From the NCBI GenBank assembly GCA_009786715.1, contig WQRN01000018.1:1-23315 (forward strand): a DNA stretch of 23,315 bases, given 5' to 3'. The stretch comes from Treponema sp. (GTDB lineage: Bacteria > Spirochaetota > Spirochaetia > Treponematales > Breznakiellaceae). Both the position numbers and the translations under genes were made by a program. This document shows, one piece after another, positions 1 to 8,490 of this stretch. The notes under the pieces were generated by a model, which saw only the letters and a program-made list of their open reading frames with translations, searched no databases and had not been told where the DNA came from. Positions within the stretch are counted from its first letter, which is position 1; each line of letters starts with the position of its first letter.

Positions 1-86
1 TAAAACTCGCGTTTTTCGGCAAAATCTTCCCAATTACAGTTACGGGATAGCGGAGGATTTGCGTTCCTGTTGTTTTTAAGAAACAC
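1..86 (-). CDS. 5' end of an unidentified gene, truncated by window edge
   Basis: A minus-strand reading frame opens with GTG at 86-84 and stays open to the window edge (28 codons visible). The start is chosen because a purine-rich stretch matching AAGGAAGAGG lies just upstream (complement of about 91-101) and a consensus promoter sits 30-60 bp further up. The visible peptide begins VFLKNNRNANPP and includes NWEDFAEKREF, a hydrophilic stretch with no signal peptide. I do not recognise the family from so little sequence. A second frame is also open over part of this stretch but has no standard start near a ribosome site. The promoter is more certain than the gene. Confidence 0.45.
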   Translation of the reverse strand, partial: MFLKNNRNANPPLSRNCNWEDFAEKREF

Positions 87-118
87 GCACCCCTCTTCCT
101 TTGAAATATACAAAAGGC

Positions 119-147
119 AGTTTAAAGCGGTTTATTTAAATTGTCAA
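119..147 (-). promoter_or_regulatory. sigma70-type promoter for the left-edge gene
   Basis: Reading on the minus strand, TTGACA (147-142) is followed by a 17-bp spacer and TAAACT (124-119). This is a perfect -35, ideal spacing and a 4/6 -10. The predicted start of transcription is near 112, giving a leader of about 26 nt before the GTG at 86. The same -10 variant (TAAACT) is used by the rpmH promoter in this window. Confidence 0.7.
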
Positions 148-347
148 GGGTGGGTTATAACGCACAGGCATATTATACATAGTGCACCGTTTTCTATAAA
201 AGAAACTTGAACTTGAAGGGATTTTGGCTAAGCCGAGATAAAATTACTTTTATTACCTTAAAAGTATACTTTTTCTTAATTGTATTTTCCATATATACAA
301 CATGATAATTTAAAAAATTATATTAGAAAGAGGTAGTTTATAATATT
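148..347. other. AT-rich intergenic stretch with no gene seen
   Basis: With the promoter at 119-147, about 260 bp separate the left-edge gene from the orphan ORF. The stretch is strongly AT-rich and no convincing reading frame or RNA gene was found. It holds a 14-bp perfect palindrome, AAAAGTATACTTTT, at 260-273, and an A/T-rich inverted segment around 302-322. A purine-rich SD-like sequence (AAAGAGG, about 327-333) precedes an ATG at 348 that opens in a different frame from the orphan ORF. Confidence 0.5.
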
Positions 348-424
348 ATGGGTAGGAATCGAGAGATTATAAAGAAAACGTTAAAATCAATCGTTATGTT
401 TTTTCCGTTATATTTTTCGCGGGA

Positions 425-1087
425 ATGTTTACAAATTGTTACACATTCCTTTTTTTATTAGAAGCTGCGGCATCTGGAGCAGTAGCTACTAGAGAGGCGA
501 AAGAAAAGGCTGAGTTAGAAGAAAAAATTGGTAGAAAGGCTGCGATCAATGAACAAGCAAGGGGTGATGTTACATTTCGTCCTAGCTATAGACCATTCGA
601 CAACAAAGCAGAAGAACGTCTTACCCGAAGAACTTCTTCATTGGAAGGCGGCATCCCTATTGATATAACTCCATATCTTTTACATTCTGATAGTTTTACG
701 TTAATGAATAATGAAATACTTCATTGTAAATTAATACTCGATTTAAACCGCGGCAAAGGGTTACATGAATTTGATATTTCCGCTAGTTATAAAGTAAATA
801 ATCAAAAATACCATGAAGATGTGTGCGCTGTAATGTTTTATAATGACGATTACGGTTCCAAGCTTGTGTTTAAGAGTAATTTAAAGGCATATTACGCTAA
901 TAAATATGGTGTCAAATTAAATAATATAAAGGGATTAAATATTAAAATACATAAACATCGAATGAATTTACAAGCATGTGCTTTTAGTACTCCTAATCCG
1001 TCTTCTGCGGCTTTAGTGGTTTTATATGTTTCTGACAGAGAACCTTGTTACTACATGTTTGATAAAGTAATTAAGTATTCGTTGTAA
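425..1087 (+). CDS. hypothetical protein, probable lipoprotein with damaged or mis-called start
   Basis: The ORF encodes 220 aa from the first ATG and I recognise no family. It begins MFTNCYTF, then has an Ala/Glu/Lys-rich helical segment (about residues 13-50) and a mixed alpha/beta body with several Tyr and Cys. In the same frame upstream (open from 356), codons read a basic stretch and then VFSVIFFAGMFTNC, which looks like the hydrophobic core and lipobox of a lipoprotein signal peptide. No ATG, GTG or TTG exists in that upstream part. The only well-placed start, ATG 348 with an SD-like AAAGAGG about 14 nt before it, is in another frame and stops near 460. The gene may therefore carry a small indel near 350-400, or start unusually. 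It is clearly more AT-rich than its neighbours, which suggests foreign origin. It has no operon partner. Function unknown. Confidence 0.5.
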   Translation: MFTNCYTFLFLLEAAASGAVATREAKEKAELEEKIGRKAAINEQARGDVTFRPSYRPFDNKAEERLTRRTSSLEGGIPIDITPYLLHSDSFTLMNNEILHCKLILDLNRGKGLHEFDISASYKVNNQKYHEDVCAVMFYNDDYGSKLVFKSNLKAYYANKYGVKLNNIKGLNIKIHKHRMNLQACAFSTPNPSSAALVVLYVSDREPCYYMFDKVIKYSL

Positions 1088-1102
1088 TTATTATTTTTTC
1101 AT

Positions 1103-1130
1103 TTGCCGGCTAACTATGTATTTTTAAAAT
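1103..1130 (+). promoter_or_regulatory. possible promoter for the PfkB kinase
   Basis: TTGCCG (1103-1108), a 16-bp spacer and TAAAAT (1125-1130) resemble a sigma70 promoter (4/6 and 5/6 matches). The leader would be about 70 nt, ending in AGAGGAT close to the TTG start. The region is AT-rich, so chance matches are possible. Confidence 0.35.
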
Positions 1131-1206
1131 ATAACAGCGCCTTAAAGCCCCCTAGCCAATAATATCCACTTTATGCAAATATATTAATTATAGAGGATAA
1201 ATAGGC

Positions 1207-2253
1207 TTGAAAAAAACAGAACTCCTATGCATCGGTAATCCAATTATCGATGTATTTATAGATATTGACCATCTTCTCATCTCGAAATACGGCATTAGAG
1301 AGCCGGTTCAGCATATAGACCGCGATAAAGCTGAGAAATTAATTCGCGAGCCAAGTGTTGATTTTGAAAGAGCGGTAAAAAGTTCGGGCGGCGGAGCGGC
1401 AAATGTGGCGAAGATTGCCGCCATGCTTGGAATGGAAACCGTTTTTACAGGATGCACAGGAAATGACGGGCTTGCCGCGGCATTCGAAGAAGAGCTGACA
1501 GGAGCTGGCGTAAACGCCATGCTTATAAAATCTAACGAAAAGACAGGGTTGTGCTTTGCATGCAACACCGGCAGAGATTTGCGTTTTGCCGCAAGTCCCG
1601 GCGCGGCGCTGGATCTGAATGAATCGCATATCGGCGAAGAACTTATCGGCAGCGCCGAAGTTATCGCGCTTGACGGTTACATTCTCGACCGCCGCCCGCT
1701 TGTGCAGCATATTTTAAAACTTGCGAGCAAGCGTGGAATTCCCGTTGCGTTGGACGCGGCTTCGGTCATGCAGGCGCGAAGCAAAGCGGAAGAAATTTTA
1801 ACGTACAGCCGCAGCTTTCCTCTTTTTATTTTTATGAACGCCGATGAAGCTCTCGCTTTTCATCATGAAATCAGAAAAGGTTTTGAATACGATCTCAACG
1901 CATCGGAGAAAGAAAAAGAAACGGCGATAATGCGCGATATTTGTCCGACGCTCAAGGTTATCACAGAAGGGGAGATATACCCGATTATTGTCATAAAGAT
2001 GGGAGGCAGGGGAGCTGTAATAATAGCCGGCGGTAATATCTACCGGGAAGAAACATTTACAATTGTTCCGCGTAACAGTGTCGGTGCCGGAGATGCGTTT
2101 TGCGCGGCTTTTATTTCCGCATGGATACGCGATAAATCAATCTCCGAATGCGCTTCGCTTGGCAATAAAGTCGCGCGTGAAATTCTTGAAGTGCCGGGTA
2201 CCTGTATAAAAAGCCAGAAATTAAAAACATTTGCAAAAATATTGCAGAAGTAA
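1207..2253 (+). CDS. PfkB-family carbohydrate/nucleoside kinase (adenosine-kinase-like)
   Basis: A 348-aa cytoplasmic enzyme of the ribokinase/PfkB fold, predicted to phosphorylate a sugar or nucleoside hydroxyl with ATP. The N-terminus has the family start (CIGNPIIDVF, 8-17), then the glycine-rich substrate-side motif GGGAANVA at 61-68. The C-terminal PfkB signature NSVGAGDAF lies at 290-298, with Asp296 the expected catalytic base and the GAG of that motif the anion hole. Length and motif order are normal. The start is TTG at 1207, preceded by a purine-rich AGAGGAT. An ATG alternative would remove the first beta strand. The substrate cannot be read from the sequence; adenosine, ribose, fructose or a sugar phosphate are all possible, and overall spacing is most like adenosine-kinase relatives. 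The GH30 gene follows after 48 bp, perhaps in one transcript. Confidence 0.85.
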   Translation: MKKTELLCIGNPIIDVFIDIDHLLISKYGIREPVQHIDRDKAEKLIREPSVDFERAVKSSGGGAANVAKIAAMLGMETVFTGCTGNDGLAAAFEEELTGAGVNAMLIKSNEKTGLCFACNTGRDLRFAASPGAALDLNESHIGEELIGSAEVIALDGYILDRRPLVQHILKLASKRGIPVALDAASVMQARSKAEEILTYSRSFPLFIFMNADEALAFHHEIRKGFEYDLNASEKEKETAIMRDICPTLKVITEGEIYPIIVIKMGGRGAVIIAGGNIYREETFTIVPRNSVGAGDAFCAAFISAWIRDKSISECASLGNKVAREILEVPGTCIKSQKLKTFAKILQK

Positions 2254-2301
2254 CGCTTGATATTTAGAATGTATTAGCTTACATTAATTTAAGGAGATCT
2301 T

Positions 2302-3795
2302 ATGAAAATAAAGAAGATTATATCCGGCGTTTTTTCAATAATTCTCGTATTAATTATTCCGGTTTTTATTTTTATTTCCTGCCCGGAGCCGGAAGAAAAC
2401 ATTCCTGACGCTGCCTTTAATATTGAAAATATTGGAAGTCCCAATCTGACGATAACGATTGATTCAAACACAAAATACCAATATGTGCGCGGTTTCGGCG
2501 GTATGGATTCCGCCTGGACTTCTCCGAAAATTTCAATATCAGAATATGAGACAATGTTCGATCCCAATAAGTTAGGCTATAATATGTTTCGCATAATGAT
2601 CCCGCCGGGAAGCACAAATATTAGCACCTCCATGAATTCTGTTCATAATAATTATATAGCGGCTGTAAAAATTGTTAATAAATATAACGGTTATGTTTTG
2701 GCGTCACCGTGGAGTCCTCCCGCCGCGTGGAAAAGCAATAATTCTATTAATGGCGGCAGAGGCGTTCATCTAAAACCTGAGAATTACCAGAATTACGCGA
2801 ATTATTTAAAATCTTTCGCGCAGTATATGTCCGGCAATGGAGCGCCTGTTTACGCAATTTCTATTCAAAATGAGCCGAATTATCAAACAGATTACGACGG
2901 CTGTTTATGGTCGCCTGAACAAATGCGCGATTTTCATAAGGAAGTCGGGCGTTTTACAAACGGCACATCAGGACGCGGCGGCGGCAAAGCTGTTTATCCT
3001 GTAAAGATTATGACAGGCGAATCCGCCAACCACCCGAATATTAACAATGCCGCGCTTGATGATCCTGTATCAAGAGAGGCAATTAATTTAATCGGCCGTC
3101 ATATATACGGCAATCAGCAGGTGCGCTACGCAAAAGCTTTGGATCATGCAACTGACCCAAAAGAAGTATGGATGACCGAATTCAATAAAAACAGCGGAAA
3201 CGCTTCTTCGTATAAGAATGATTACACATGGAACTATGTATGGAAGTTTTTAAATACAGTAGATTTAAGCATACGTTTAAATGACGAAAGCGCGTATATC
3301 TGGTGGTATTCAAAACGGTTTTACAGTTTACTGGGAGACGGCGAATACGGCTCAAGTTCAGGAGCCGTATTGCCGCGCGGTTATGCCCTGTCTCATTATG
3401 CGAAATACGCCAAAGAAAAAGACAGAATAGGCGTAACAGTTTCCGGGAAAACAGCCGGAGGAGTCTCCGTTTCTGCCGGCAGTAATTTTAATAATGTTTA
3501 CTATTATGAAGACAGCGTGTCTGCAAGAGCTACGGCGTTTATGTCGCCGGATGGCGATGAAATCAGCATTATTTTATTTACTCCTACAAATACAAGCGGA
3601 AGCGGCGGCATGGATCTCGGCGTTGTCAGAATTAACCTGCCGGGTAATTTTACCGCCGCGAGCGCAAAAGCCATCAGATCGACGTCAATTACAAAAGCAG
3701 GAGATCAAGAAGTTGTTCTAAGCGATAATAAAAGATACGCGCTGGTTAAAATGCCTGCCGGCAATATTCTTTCTGTCAGGTTTGAAAAAGAGTAA
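2302..3795 (+). CDS. GH30-family glycoside hydrolase, predicted lipoprotein (glucuronoxylanase-like)
   Basis: A 497-aa secreted hydrolase. Residues 1-26 form a basic, strongly hydrophobic signal ending in FISC (Cys27), a plausible spirochaete lipobox, so the enzyme is likely lipid-anchored on the outside. The (beta/alpha)8 catalytic domain (about 50-370) has ISIQNEP with Glu191 as expected acid/base and WMTEF with Glu293 as nucleophile. A C-terminal beta domain (about 375-497) is typical of GH30. The segment YIWWYSKRF (332-340), with RGY a little further on, resembles the WWYIRR...RGY region of subfamily 8 glucuronoxylanases, where an Arg helps bind the glucuronic acid branch. I therefore favour glucuronoxylan, but another beta-glycan is possible. 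A good SD (AAGGAG) lies just before the ATG. The gene converges with the PfpI gene, 12 bp apart. Confidence 0.87.
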   Translation: MKIKKIISGVFSIILVLIIPVFIFISCPEPEENIPDAAFNIENIGSPNLTITIDSNTKYQYVRGFGGMDSAWTSPKISISEYETMFDPNKLGYNMFRIMIPPGSTNISTSMNSVHNNYIAAVKIVNKYNGYVLASPWSPPAAWKSNNSINGGRGVHLKPENYQNYANYLKSFAQYMSGNGAPVYAISIQNEPNYQTDYDGCLWSPEQMRDFHKEVGRFTNGTSGRGGGKAVYPVKIMTGESANHPNINNAALDDPVSREAINLIGRHIYGNQQVRYAKALDHATDPKEVWMTEFNKNSGNASSYKNDYTWNYVWKFLNTVDLSIRLNDESAYIWWYSKRFYSLLGDGEYGSSSGAVLPRGYALSHYAKYAKEKDRIGVTVSGKTAGGVSVSAGSNFNNVYYYEDSVSARATAFMSPDGDEISIILFTPTNTSGSGGMDLGVVRINLPGNFTAASAKAIRSTSITKAGDQEVVLSDNKRYALVKMPAGNILSVRFEKE

Positions 3796-3807
3796 GGATT
3801 ATCTGTT

Positions 3808-4365
3808 TTAAAGTAAAACTGTTTCCGCTATTTTTTGCGCGGAAGCTTTATCCAGAAGGTTTTCAATAATTGCGATTGCCCATTCGCCTGTGGTTCCCGC
3901 CGCGCGGCTTGTAATAATATTGCCGTCAACGACTACGCGATCATCTTGCCATGACGCATCTGCAATTTGTTTTTCCATTCCGGGATAGCATGTAAATTTT
4001 TTACCTGAAATAAGTCCCAGAGGAGCCAGAACCAGCACAGGAGAAGCGCAGATTGCGGCGGCAATTTTTCCGGCGGCAGCGATCTCTTTTACCAGATTGC
4101 CCGCAGCTTGCGAAGATGCCAGATTCGCCGCGCCGGGCATTCCGCCCGGTATAATTACCGCGTCCCAGTCCGCATGTCCTGATATCTGTTCGAGAGTTGT
4201 GTCTGCGGTTAGTTTTATTCCGCCCCACTTGCTTGTAACAGTCAGGTTCCGCGAGATCGAAACTGTTGTTACTTCTATTCCGGCGCGGCGCAGATAATCA
4301 ATAGGCGTCACCGCTTCGACATCTTCAAAGCCATCGGCTAATAATACAATTACTTTTTTTGACAT
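3808..4365 (-). CDS. DJ-1/PfpI (ThiJ/YajL) family protein
   Basis: A 185-aa cytoplasmic protein of the DJ-1/PfpI superfamily. The nucleophile elbow AAICASP places Cys106 as the reactive cysteine. GFEDVEA (12-18) supplies Glu17, equivalent to the Glu that hydrogen-bonds the cysteine in human DJ-1. IIPGGMPG (71-78) is the conserved glycine-rich strand turn. Size matches YajL/DJ-1 rather than larger amidotransferases. Family roles include redox or electrophile stress protection; glyoxalase or deglycase activity has been reported but is debated, so the exact reaction is not assigned. It starts 6 bp after the dksA-like stop and very likely shares its transcript, giving a possible stress-response pair. 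Confidence 0.88.
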   Translation of the reverse strand: MSKKVIVLLADGFEDVEAVTPIDYLRRAGIEVTTVSISRNLTVTSKWGGIKLTADTTLEQISGHADWDAVIIPGGMPGAANLASSQAAGNLVKEIAAAGKIAAAICASPVLVLAPLGLISGKKFTCYPGMEKQIADASWQDDRVVVDGNIITSRAAGTTGEWAIAIIENLLDKASAQKIAETVLL

Positions 4366-4371
4366 GGCAAT

Positions 4372-4767
4372 TTATCGGTTGCGCCTTTCTTCTTCCGACT
4401 TGCAATCAATGCACATAAGAGCGTAGGGAATTGCAATTAGACGATCCTGAGGGATCCTCTTTCCGCATTTTATACAGTGGCCGTACTTGCCTTGTTTTAT
4501 TCGTGTAATGGCTGATTCAATCAGTTTAAGACGTTTTAATTCCTGCGCGCCTATAGCTTCGATCATTTTACGATCTGTGTCATCAGACGCGATATCGGCA
4601 AGATCTTTGGGTTCCATCCCGTCCATTATTTCCTTAAAGTCCTCATTGCTGGATATTAAATTGTCAACAATTTCGGCTTTTAAGGCCATAAGAGAATTTT
4701 CCATCTTATCAAGGAATTCTTGATCGATTGGCGGTATTTTTTTCTTTTTCTTGCCTGTCGCAGCCAT
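4372..4767 (-). CDS. dksA: DksA/TraR-family transcription regulator
   Basis: A 131-aa protein built like DksA: a Lys-rich N-terminus, a helical hairpin (about 15-90) and a C-terminal four-cysteine zinc finger (Cys98, Cys101, Cys119, Cys122 in CIKCG and CIDC). The coiled-coil tip carries DLADIA at 55-60, which fits the D-x-x-D-x-A motif that E. coli DksA inserts into the RNA polymerase secondary channel. This supports a true DksA role with ppGpp rather than a generic zinc-finger protein. It has its own promoter (4798-4826) and SD (AAGGGGGA). The PfpI gene follows 6 bp downstream. The lipid kinase gene lies upstream on the same strand, 91 bp away. Confidence 0.88.
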   Translation of the reverse strand: MAATGKKKKKIPPIDQEFLDKMENSLMALKAEIVDNLISSNEDFKEIMDGMEPKDLADIASDDTDRKMIEAIGAQELKRLKLIESAITRIKQGKYGHCIKCGKRIPQDRLIAIPYALMCIDCKSEEERRNR

Positions 4768-4797
4768 ATTTCCCCCTTAAGCTACATAAGCGATAGA

Positions 4798-4826
4798 ATT
4801 TTGTCACGCATTATCTGGTTTGTCAA
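4798..4826 (-). promoter_or_regulatory. promoter of the dksA-PfpI operon
   Basis: On the minus strand, TTGACA (4826-4821), a 17-bp spacer and CAAAAT (4803-4798) form a strong -35 with a 4/6 -10. The leader is about 25 nt and ends with AAGGGGGA before the ATG at 4767. The surrounding 91-bp gap is AT-rich and holds no terminator that I can see after the lipid kinase. Confidence 0.7.
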
Positions 4827-4858
4827 TAGATATTTTTTAATTTGTAGTTATTTTTTAT

Positions 4859-5944
4859 TTATTTCTTGTCCTGGTTCTGTTCCAGTTTTAACAGCGGAAT
4901 CTTCGCTTCTGTAAGCTCCATAACAGCGGGAAAATCTTCCGGCTGCAGAAGAACCGTTTCTCCGTCCATTTGCGCGAGTATTTCATGCTTGCATGTAAAC
5001 TCAATGCGGTGCGCGTTAAAAATAATCGCGTTGCGGTTTTTTATATGCGCGCCTTTTTTTACCTGTCCCTTAATTATTAATTTACCCAAAAGGCCCATAT
5101 TTTTTATCCCGCAGGCATTTCTGGCATCCGGAAGTATATGCTGCTGAGAACCGTATGTCCTGCCGCCTGTTACGCCCATCGCCAGCAGCAGAAGTTTTTC
5201 ACTAAAAGAAATAATTTCTTTTTTGTCTTTTTCAAATCCTTTTACGTCAAAAAAATCTACCTTGTATTTTTTATGATATGAAAGAGTTGCCATATCTACC
5301 CAGAACTTGTACGTATCGCCCGCGACTTTTCCTTTCATTGTGTTGGTCATATGCGTAACATAGGCGTCAAGTCCGACAGAGCAAATATTATGAGCAAGGA
5401 ACGGTCCTTTCCAGTTTGTCGGACCCTTGTTGCTGAGGCTTAGCTGTATTGCCGGAGCTAACTCAATATGAGTCGGTTTAAGGAGCAGTTCCAGCGCGTC
5501 CGATAATTGATTGCTGTCGGCGCCGTCGTTGCCTGTTCCCATTGGAAGCCTGAGCACTGCCATTGTTCTGCGGACATTGGCAGGCGCATCAAAAATGGAG
5601 TTCATTACTTCTCTGTGAGTTCCGTCGCCGCCTCCGCTGATAATCAAATAAAACGGAATTGGATCTTTTATCGATCTTTCAACAAATCCTTTTGTAATCT
5701 CGCTTGCGGAACCTTTGCCTTCTGTAATGCTGACGATAATATTTTTATACAATTGCCTTCTTGGATTTTCTCTGGCTTTTTCTTTATACCTATCCAATGT
5801 CTTAGTATGAGCTTCCCACTTGGATTTTATATAAAAACCGCCGGCGACCGGATTCATAATTATTAAACAGCGTAAAGGACGATCCGGACAAATAAGTGAA
5901 TGTTCACATATCTCGCTTATTGCTTGTGCAAAAAAGTAATTCAT
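4859..5944 (-). CDS. diacylglycerol/lipid kinase-fold protein (DAGK catalytic domain)
   Basis: A 361-aa protein of the diacylglycerol kinase / sphingosine kinase / YegS fold, predicted to transfer the ATP gamma-phosphate to a lipid hydroxyl at the inner membrane face. Family motifs are present in order: IIMNPVAGG (28-36), the nucleotide-binding [13 protein letters not shown] (103-115), and LPMGTGND (133-140). The C-terminal lobe has the usual QMDGE (325-329). No membrane span is visible, as for YegS/DgkB-like soluble kinases. The substrate is not readable. The ATG at 5944 was chosen because a promoter ends 6 nt before it; about 25 residues precede the usual family start, so a shorter protein is possible. 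It is divergent from leuS. Confidence 0.8.
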   Translation of the reverse strand: MNYFFAQAISEICEHSLICPDRPLRCLIIMNPVAGGFYIKSKWEAHTKTLDRYKEKARENPRRQLYKNIIVSITEGKGSASEITKGFVERSIKDPIPFYLIISGGGDGTHREVMNSIFDAPANVRRTMAVLRLPMGTGNDGADSNQLSDALELLLKPTHIELAPAIQLSLSNKGPTNWKGPFLAHNICSVGLDAYVTHMTNTMKGKVAGDTYKFWVDMATLSYHKKYKVDFFDVKGFEKDKKEIISFSEKLLLLAMGVTGGRTYGSQQHILPDARNACGIKNMGLLGKLIIKGQVKKGAHIKNRNAIIFNAHRIEFTCKHEILAQMDGETVLLQPEDFPAVMELTEAKIPLLKLEQNQDKK

Positions 5945-5950
5945 ACGAGT

Positions 5951-5979
5951 ATTTTCACATGGAATTAATTTTAGGTCAA
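5951..5979 (-). promoter_or_regulatory. promoter of the lipid kinase gene, apparently leaderless
   Basis: On the minus strand, TTGACC (5979-5974), a 17-bp spacer and GAAAAT (5956-5951) precede the ATG at 5944 by only 6 nt. The start of transcription would fall on or next to the start codon. No SD is present between them. Confidence 0.5.
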
Positions 5980-5983
5980 GTTG

Positions 5984-6012
5984 TTTTCATTTTATGTAAA
6001 ATCCTCTATAAT
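5984..6012 (+). promoter_or_regulatory. promoter of leuS, apparently leaderless
   Basis: TTTTCA (5984-5989), a 17-bp spacer and a perfect TATAAT (6007-6012) lie immediately before the leuS ATG at 6022, leaving 9 nt. The predicted transcript starts at about 6019-6022, so there is no room for a ribosome site and none is visible. The -35 elements of this promoter and the divergent lipid kinase promoter are only 4 bp apart, so the two could compete or share a regulator. Confidence 0.6.
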
Positions 6013-6021
6013 TCCGTTATC

Positions 6022-8478
6022 ATGGCAAAATATCCTTTTGAAACAATTGAACCCAAATGGCAGGAATATTGGGAGAAAAACAAAACATTTAAAGCTGCGG
6101 AAGATCCTTCGATTCCAAAGGACAAGCGCCGCTATGTCCTTGACATGTTTCCTTATCCGTCAGGGCAGGGGCTTCATGTCGGCCACCCGGAAGGCTATAC
6201 GGCTACAGACATTTATTGCCGTTTCCTTCGTTTAAACGGTTACAATGTGCTGCACCCCATGGGTTTTGACGCCTACGGTCTGCCTGCGGAAAATTACGCA
6301 ATACAAACCGGCACTCACCCTGCTGTAACTACGGCAGCTAATATTGACAGGTTCCGCTCTCAGATAAAAGCGCTTGGTTTTTCTTATGATTGGGATCGCG
6401 AGGTTGATACCTCTGCACAAGACTATTACCGCTGGACACAATGGATTTTCCTTAAACTTTTTAATAAGGGTCTTGCCTACGAAGCGGAAAGCCCGATTAA
6501 CTGGTGCCCTTCCTGCAAGACAGGTCTTGCCAACGAAGAAGTAAAAGATGGTCAATGCGAACGCTGCGGAGAAAAAACAACGCGCAAACGAATACGTCAG
6601 TGGATACTCAAAATAACCGCCTACGCTGAACGTCTTCTCGCCGACCTTGAAACTCTCGATTGGCCCGAACCTGTTAAACTCATGCAGCGCAACTGGATCG
6701 GCCGCAGCGAAGGAGCGAATGCGATCTTCAAAGTTGACGGTCATTCTGATTCGCTGGAAATATACACGACTCGTCCCGATACTCTTTTCGGCGCAACATA
6801 CATGGTTCTGTCGCCTGAGCATCCGCTTGTAGAAAAAATTACAACTGCGGATCAAAAAATGGCTGTCTGCGCGTACATCGAAGCTGCCGCAAGAAAGAGC
6901 GATCTTGAGCGCACGGATCTTGCGAAAGAAAAAACCGGCGTTTTCTGCGGCGCGTACGCGATCAACCCTGTAAACGATCAAAAAATACCAATCTGGATTG
7001 CAGACTATGTTTTAATTTCTTACGGCACAGGCGCGATTATGGCGGTTCCCGCTCATGATGAGCGCGACTGGGATTTTGCTAAGGCGTTTAATTTGCCGAT
7101 TATCCAGGTTGTGGCAAGCAAGGAAGAATTTTCCGCAAAAAAAGAGTTTGAGCGCGAGCCGCCGGAATGTACTGCAGCGGACGGCTACTCGGTAAACTCA
7201 GGGCTTCTCAACGGTTTGAGTACGGAGGACGCGAAAAAGCGCATGACCGATTGGCTTGAAGAAAAAGGCATAGGCAAGCGCGCCGTTAATTACAAACTGA
7301 GGGATTGGATTTTCTCGCGCCAGAGATATTGGGGTGAGCCGATTCCTGTTGTGCATTGTGACGCATGCGGTATAGTTCCGCTGACCGAAAACGATCTGCC
7401 GCTAAGACTGCCGAATGTAAAATCTTACGCGCCTACAGGCACGGGAGAATCACCGCTCGCCGGAATTGATGAATGGGTTAACACAACTTGTCCGAAGTGC
7501 GGCGCAAAGGCAAAACGCGAAACAAACACGATGCCTCAATGGGCAGGTTCATGCTGGTACTACATCCGCTACCTCGATCCTAAAAACGATAAAGCTTTTG
7601 CCGCAAGGGATAAAATAGATTACTGGCTTCCCGTCGATCTTTATGTCGGCGGAGTAGAGCACGCTGTGCTTCATCTTTTATACAGCCGTTTCTGGCATAA
7701 GGTGCTATACGACATCGGGCTTGTAAACACGGTTGAACCTTTCCAGCGGCTTGTAAATCAGGGAATGATTCTTGGGGAAGATAATCAAAAAATGAGCAAG
7801 AGCCGAGGTAATGTTATTAACCCCGATGATATTATCAAAGAATTCGGAGCCGATTCGCTTCGTTTATACGAAATGTTTATGGGGCCGCTTGAAGTAAGCA
7901 AACCGTGGAATATGGCGGGCGTTACTGGGGTGTCGCGTTTTCTGGAACGGCTTTGGGCAATCAGCGAAAAACCGTTATGTGACGCGCTTCCCGGCAGCGA
8001 TGAAGCGGGAGGCGGCGAACTTAACAGGCTGCTGCACAGAACCATTAAAAAGGTGACAGACGACACTGCTTCTCTTAACTTTAACACCGCAATCAGCGCC
8101 ATGATGATTTATTCCGCAGAGATCGCGAAATTAGCTGAAATACCGCGTTCCATGTGGGAACCTCTGGTGATAATGACCGGAGCGTACGCTCCGCATCTTG
8201 GCGAGGAGCTTTGGGAGAAAATCGGACATAATAATTCTGTTTCCAAAGGCAGCTGGCCTGTCTATGATGATTCTTTAACTCACTTTGATGAGGTTACGGT
8301 TGTAATCCAGGTGAACGGCAAGATACGGGACAAGTTTACAGCTGCGGCGGGGACCGCTAAGGAAGAACTTGAAAAAACCGCTTTTGCTCTGCCGGGAGTT
8401 CAAAAATGGCTTGAAGGGCAAACTGTTGTAAAAGTTATTTCTGTACCTGACAAATTGGTTAATATCGTGGTAAAATAA
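6022..8478 (+). CDS. leuS: leucyl-tRNA synthetase
   Basis: An 818-aa class I aminoacyl-tRNA synthetase charging tRNA-Leu. It begins [14 protein letters not shown], the standard bacterial LeuRS start. A longer in-frame start at 5896 would add 42 unrelated residues and overlap the divergent lipid kinase gene and its promoter, so it is rejected. The HIGH motif appears as HVGH (52-55) and KMSKS at 590-594. A zinc-type Cys cluster (NWCPSC and QCERCG) precedes the CP1 editing domain, and a second one (CDACG, then CPKCG) comes later, before the catalytic domain resumes. The C-terminal anticodon-binding and tail regions are complete. It is transcribed from an apparently leaderless promoter and followed after 12 bp by the GH10-like gene in the same frame. 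Confidence 0.97.
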   Translation: MAKYPFETIEPKWQEYWEKNKTFKAAEDPSIPKDKRRYVLDMFPYPSGQGLHVGHPEGYTATDIYCRFLRLNGYNVLHPMGFDAYGLPAENYAIQTGTHPAVTTAANIDRFRSQIKALGFSYDWDREVDTSAQDYYRWTQWIFLKLFNKGLAYEAESPINWCPSCKTGLANEEVKDGQCERCGEKTTRKRIRQWILKITAYAERLLADLETLDWPEPVKLMQRNWIGRSEGANAIFKVDGHSDSLEIYTTRPDTLFGATYMVLSPEHPLVEKITTADQKMAVCAYIEAAARKSDLERTDLAKEKTGVFCGAYAINPVNDQKIPIWIADYVLISYGTGAIMAVPAHDERDWDFAKAFNLPIIQVVASKEEFSAKKEFEREPPECTAADGYSVNSGLLNGLSTEDAKKRMTDWLEEKGIGKRAVNYKLRDWIFSRQRYWGEPIPVVHCDACGIVPLTENDLPLRLPNVKSYAPTGTGESPLAGIDEWVNTTCPKCGAKAKRETNTMPQWAGSCWYYIRYLDPKNDKAFAARDKIDYWLPVDLYVGGVEHAVLHLLYSRFWHKVLYDIGLVNTVEPFQRLVNQGMILGEDNQKMSKSRGNVINPDDIIKEFGADSLRLYEMFMGPLEVSKPWNMAGVTGVSRFLERLWAISEKPLCDALPGSDEAGGGELNRLLHRTIKKVTDDTASLNFNTAISAMMIYSAEIAKLAEIPRSMWEPLVIMTGAYAPHLGEELWEKIGHNNSVSKGSWPVYDDSLTHFDEVTVVIQVNGKIRDKFTAAAGTAKEELEKTAFALPGVQKWLEGQTVVKVISVPDKLVNIVVK

Positions 8479-8490
8479 CATGTTACAAAG

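Noticed and set aside
260..273. AAAAGTATACTTTT palindrome as an operator
   Set aside because: Such palindromes are frequent by chance in very AT-rich DNA; no second copy or promoter overlap was found.
5896..6021. Longer leuS start at 5896
   Set aside because: The extra 42 residues are not LeuRS-like and would overlap the divergent lipid kinase gene and the promoter whose TATAAT is at 6007-6012.
6232..6981. 249-aa minus-strand frame inside leuS
   Set aside because: It lies wholly opposite conserved LeuRS codons, has no SD or promoter, and its peptide resembles no protein family.
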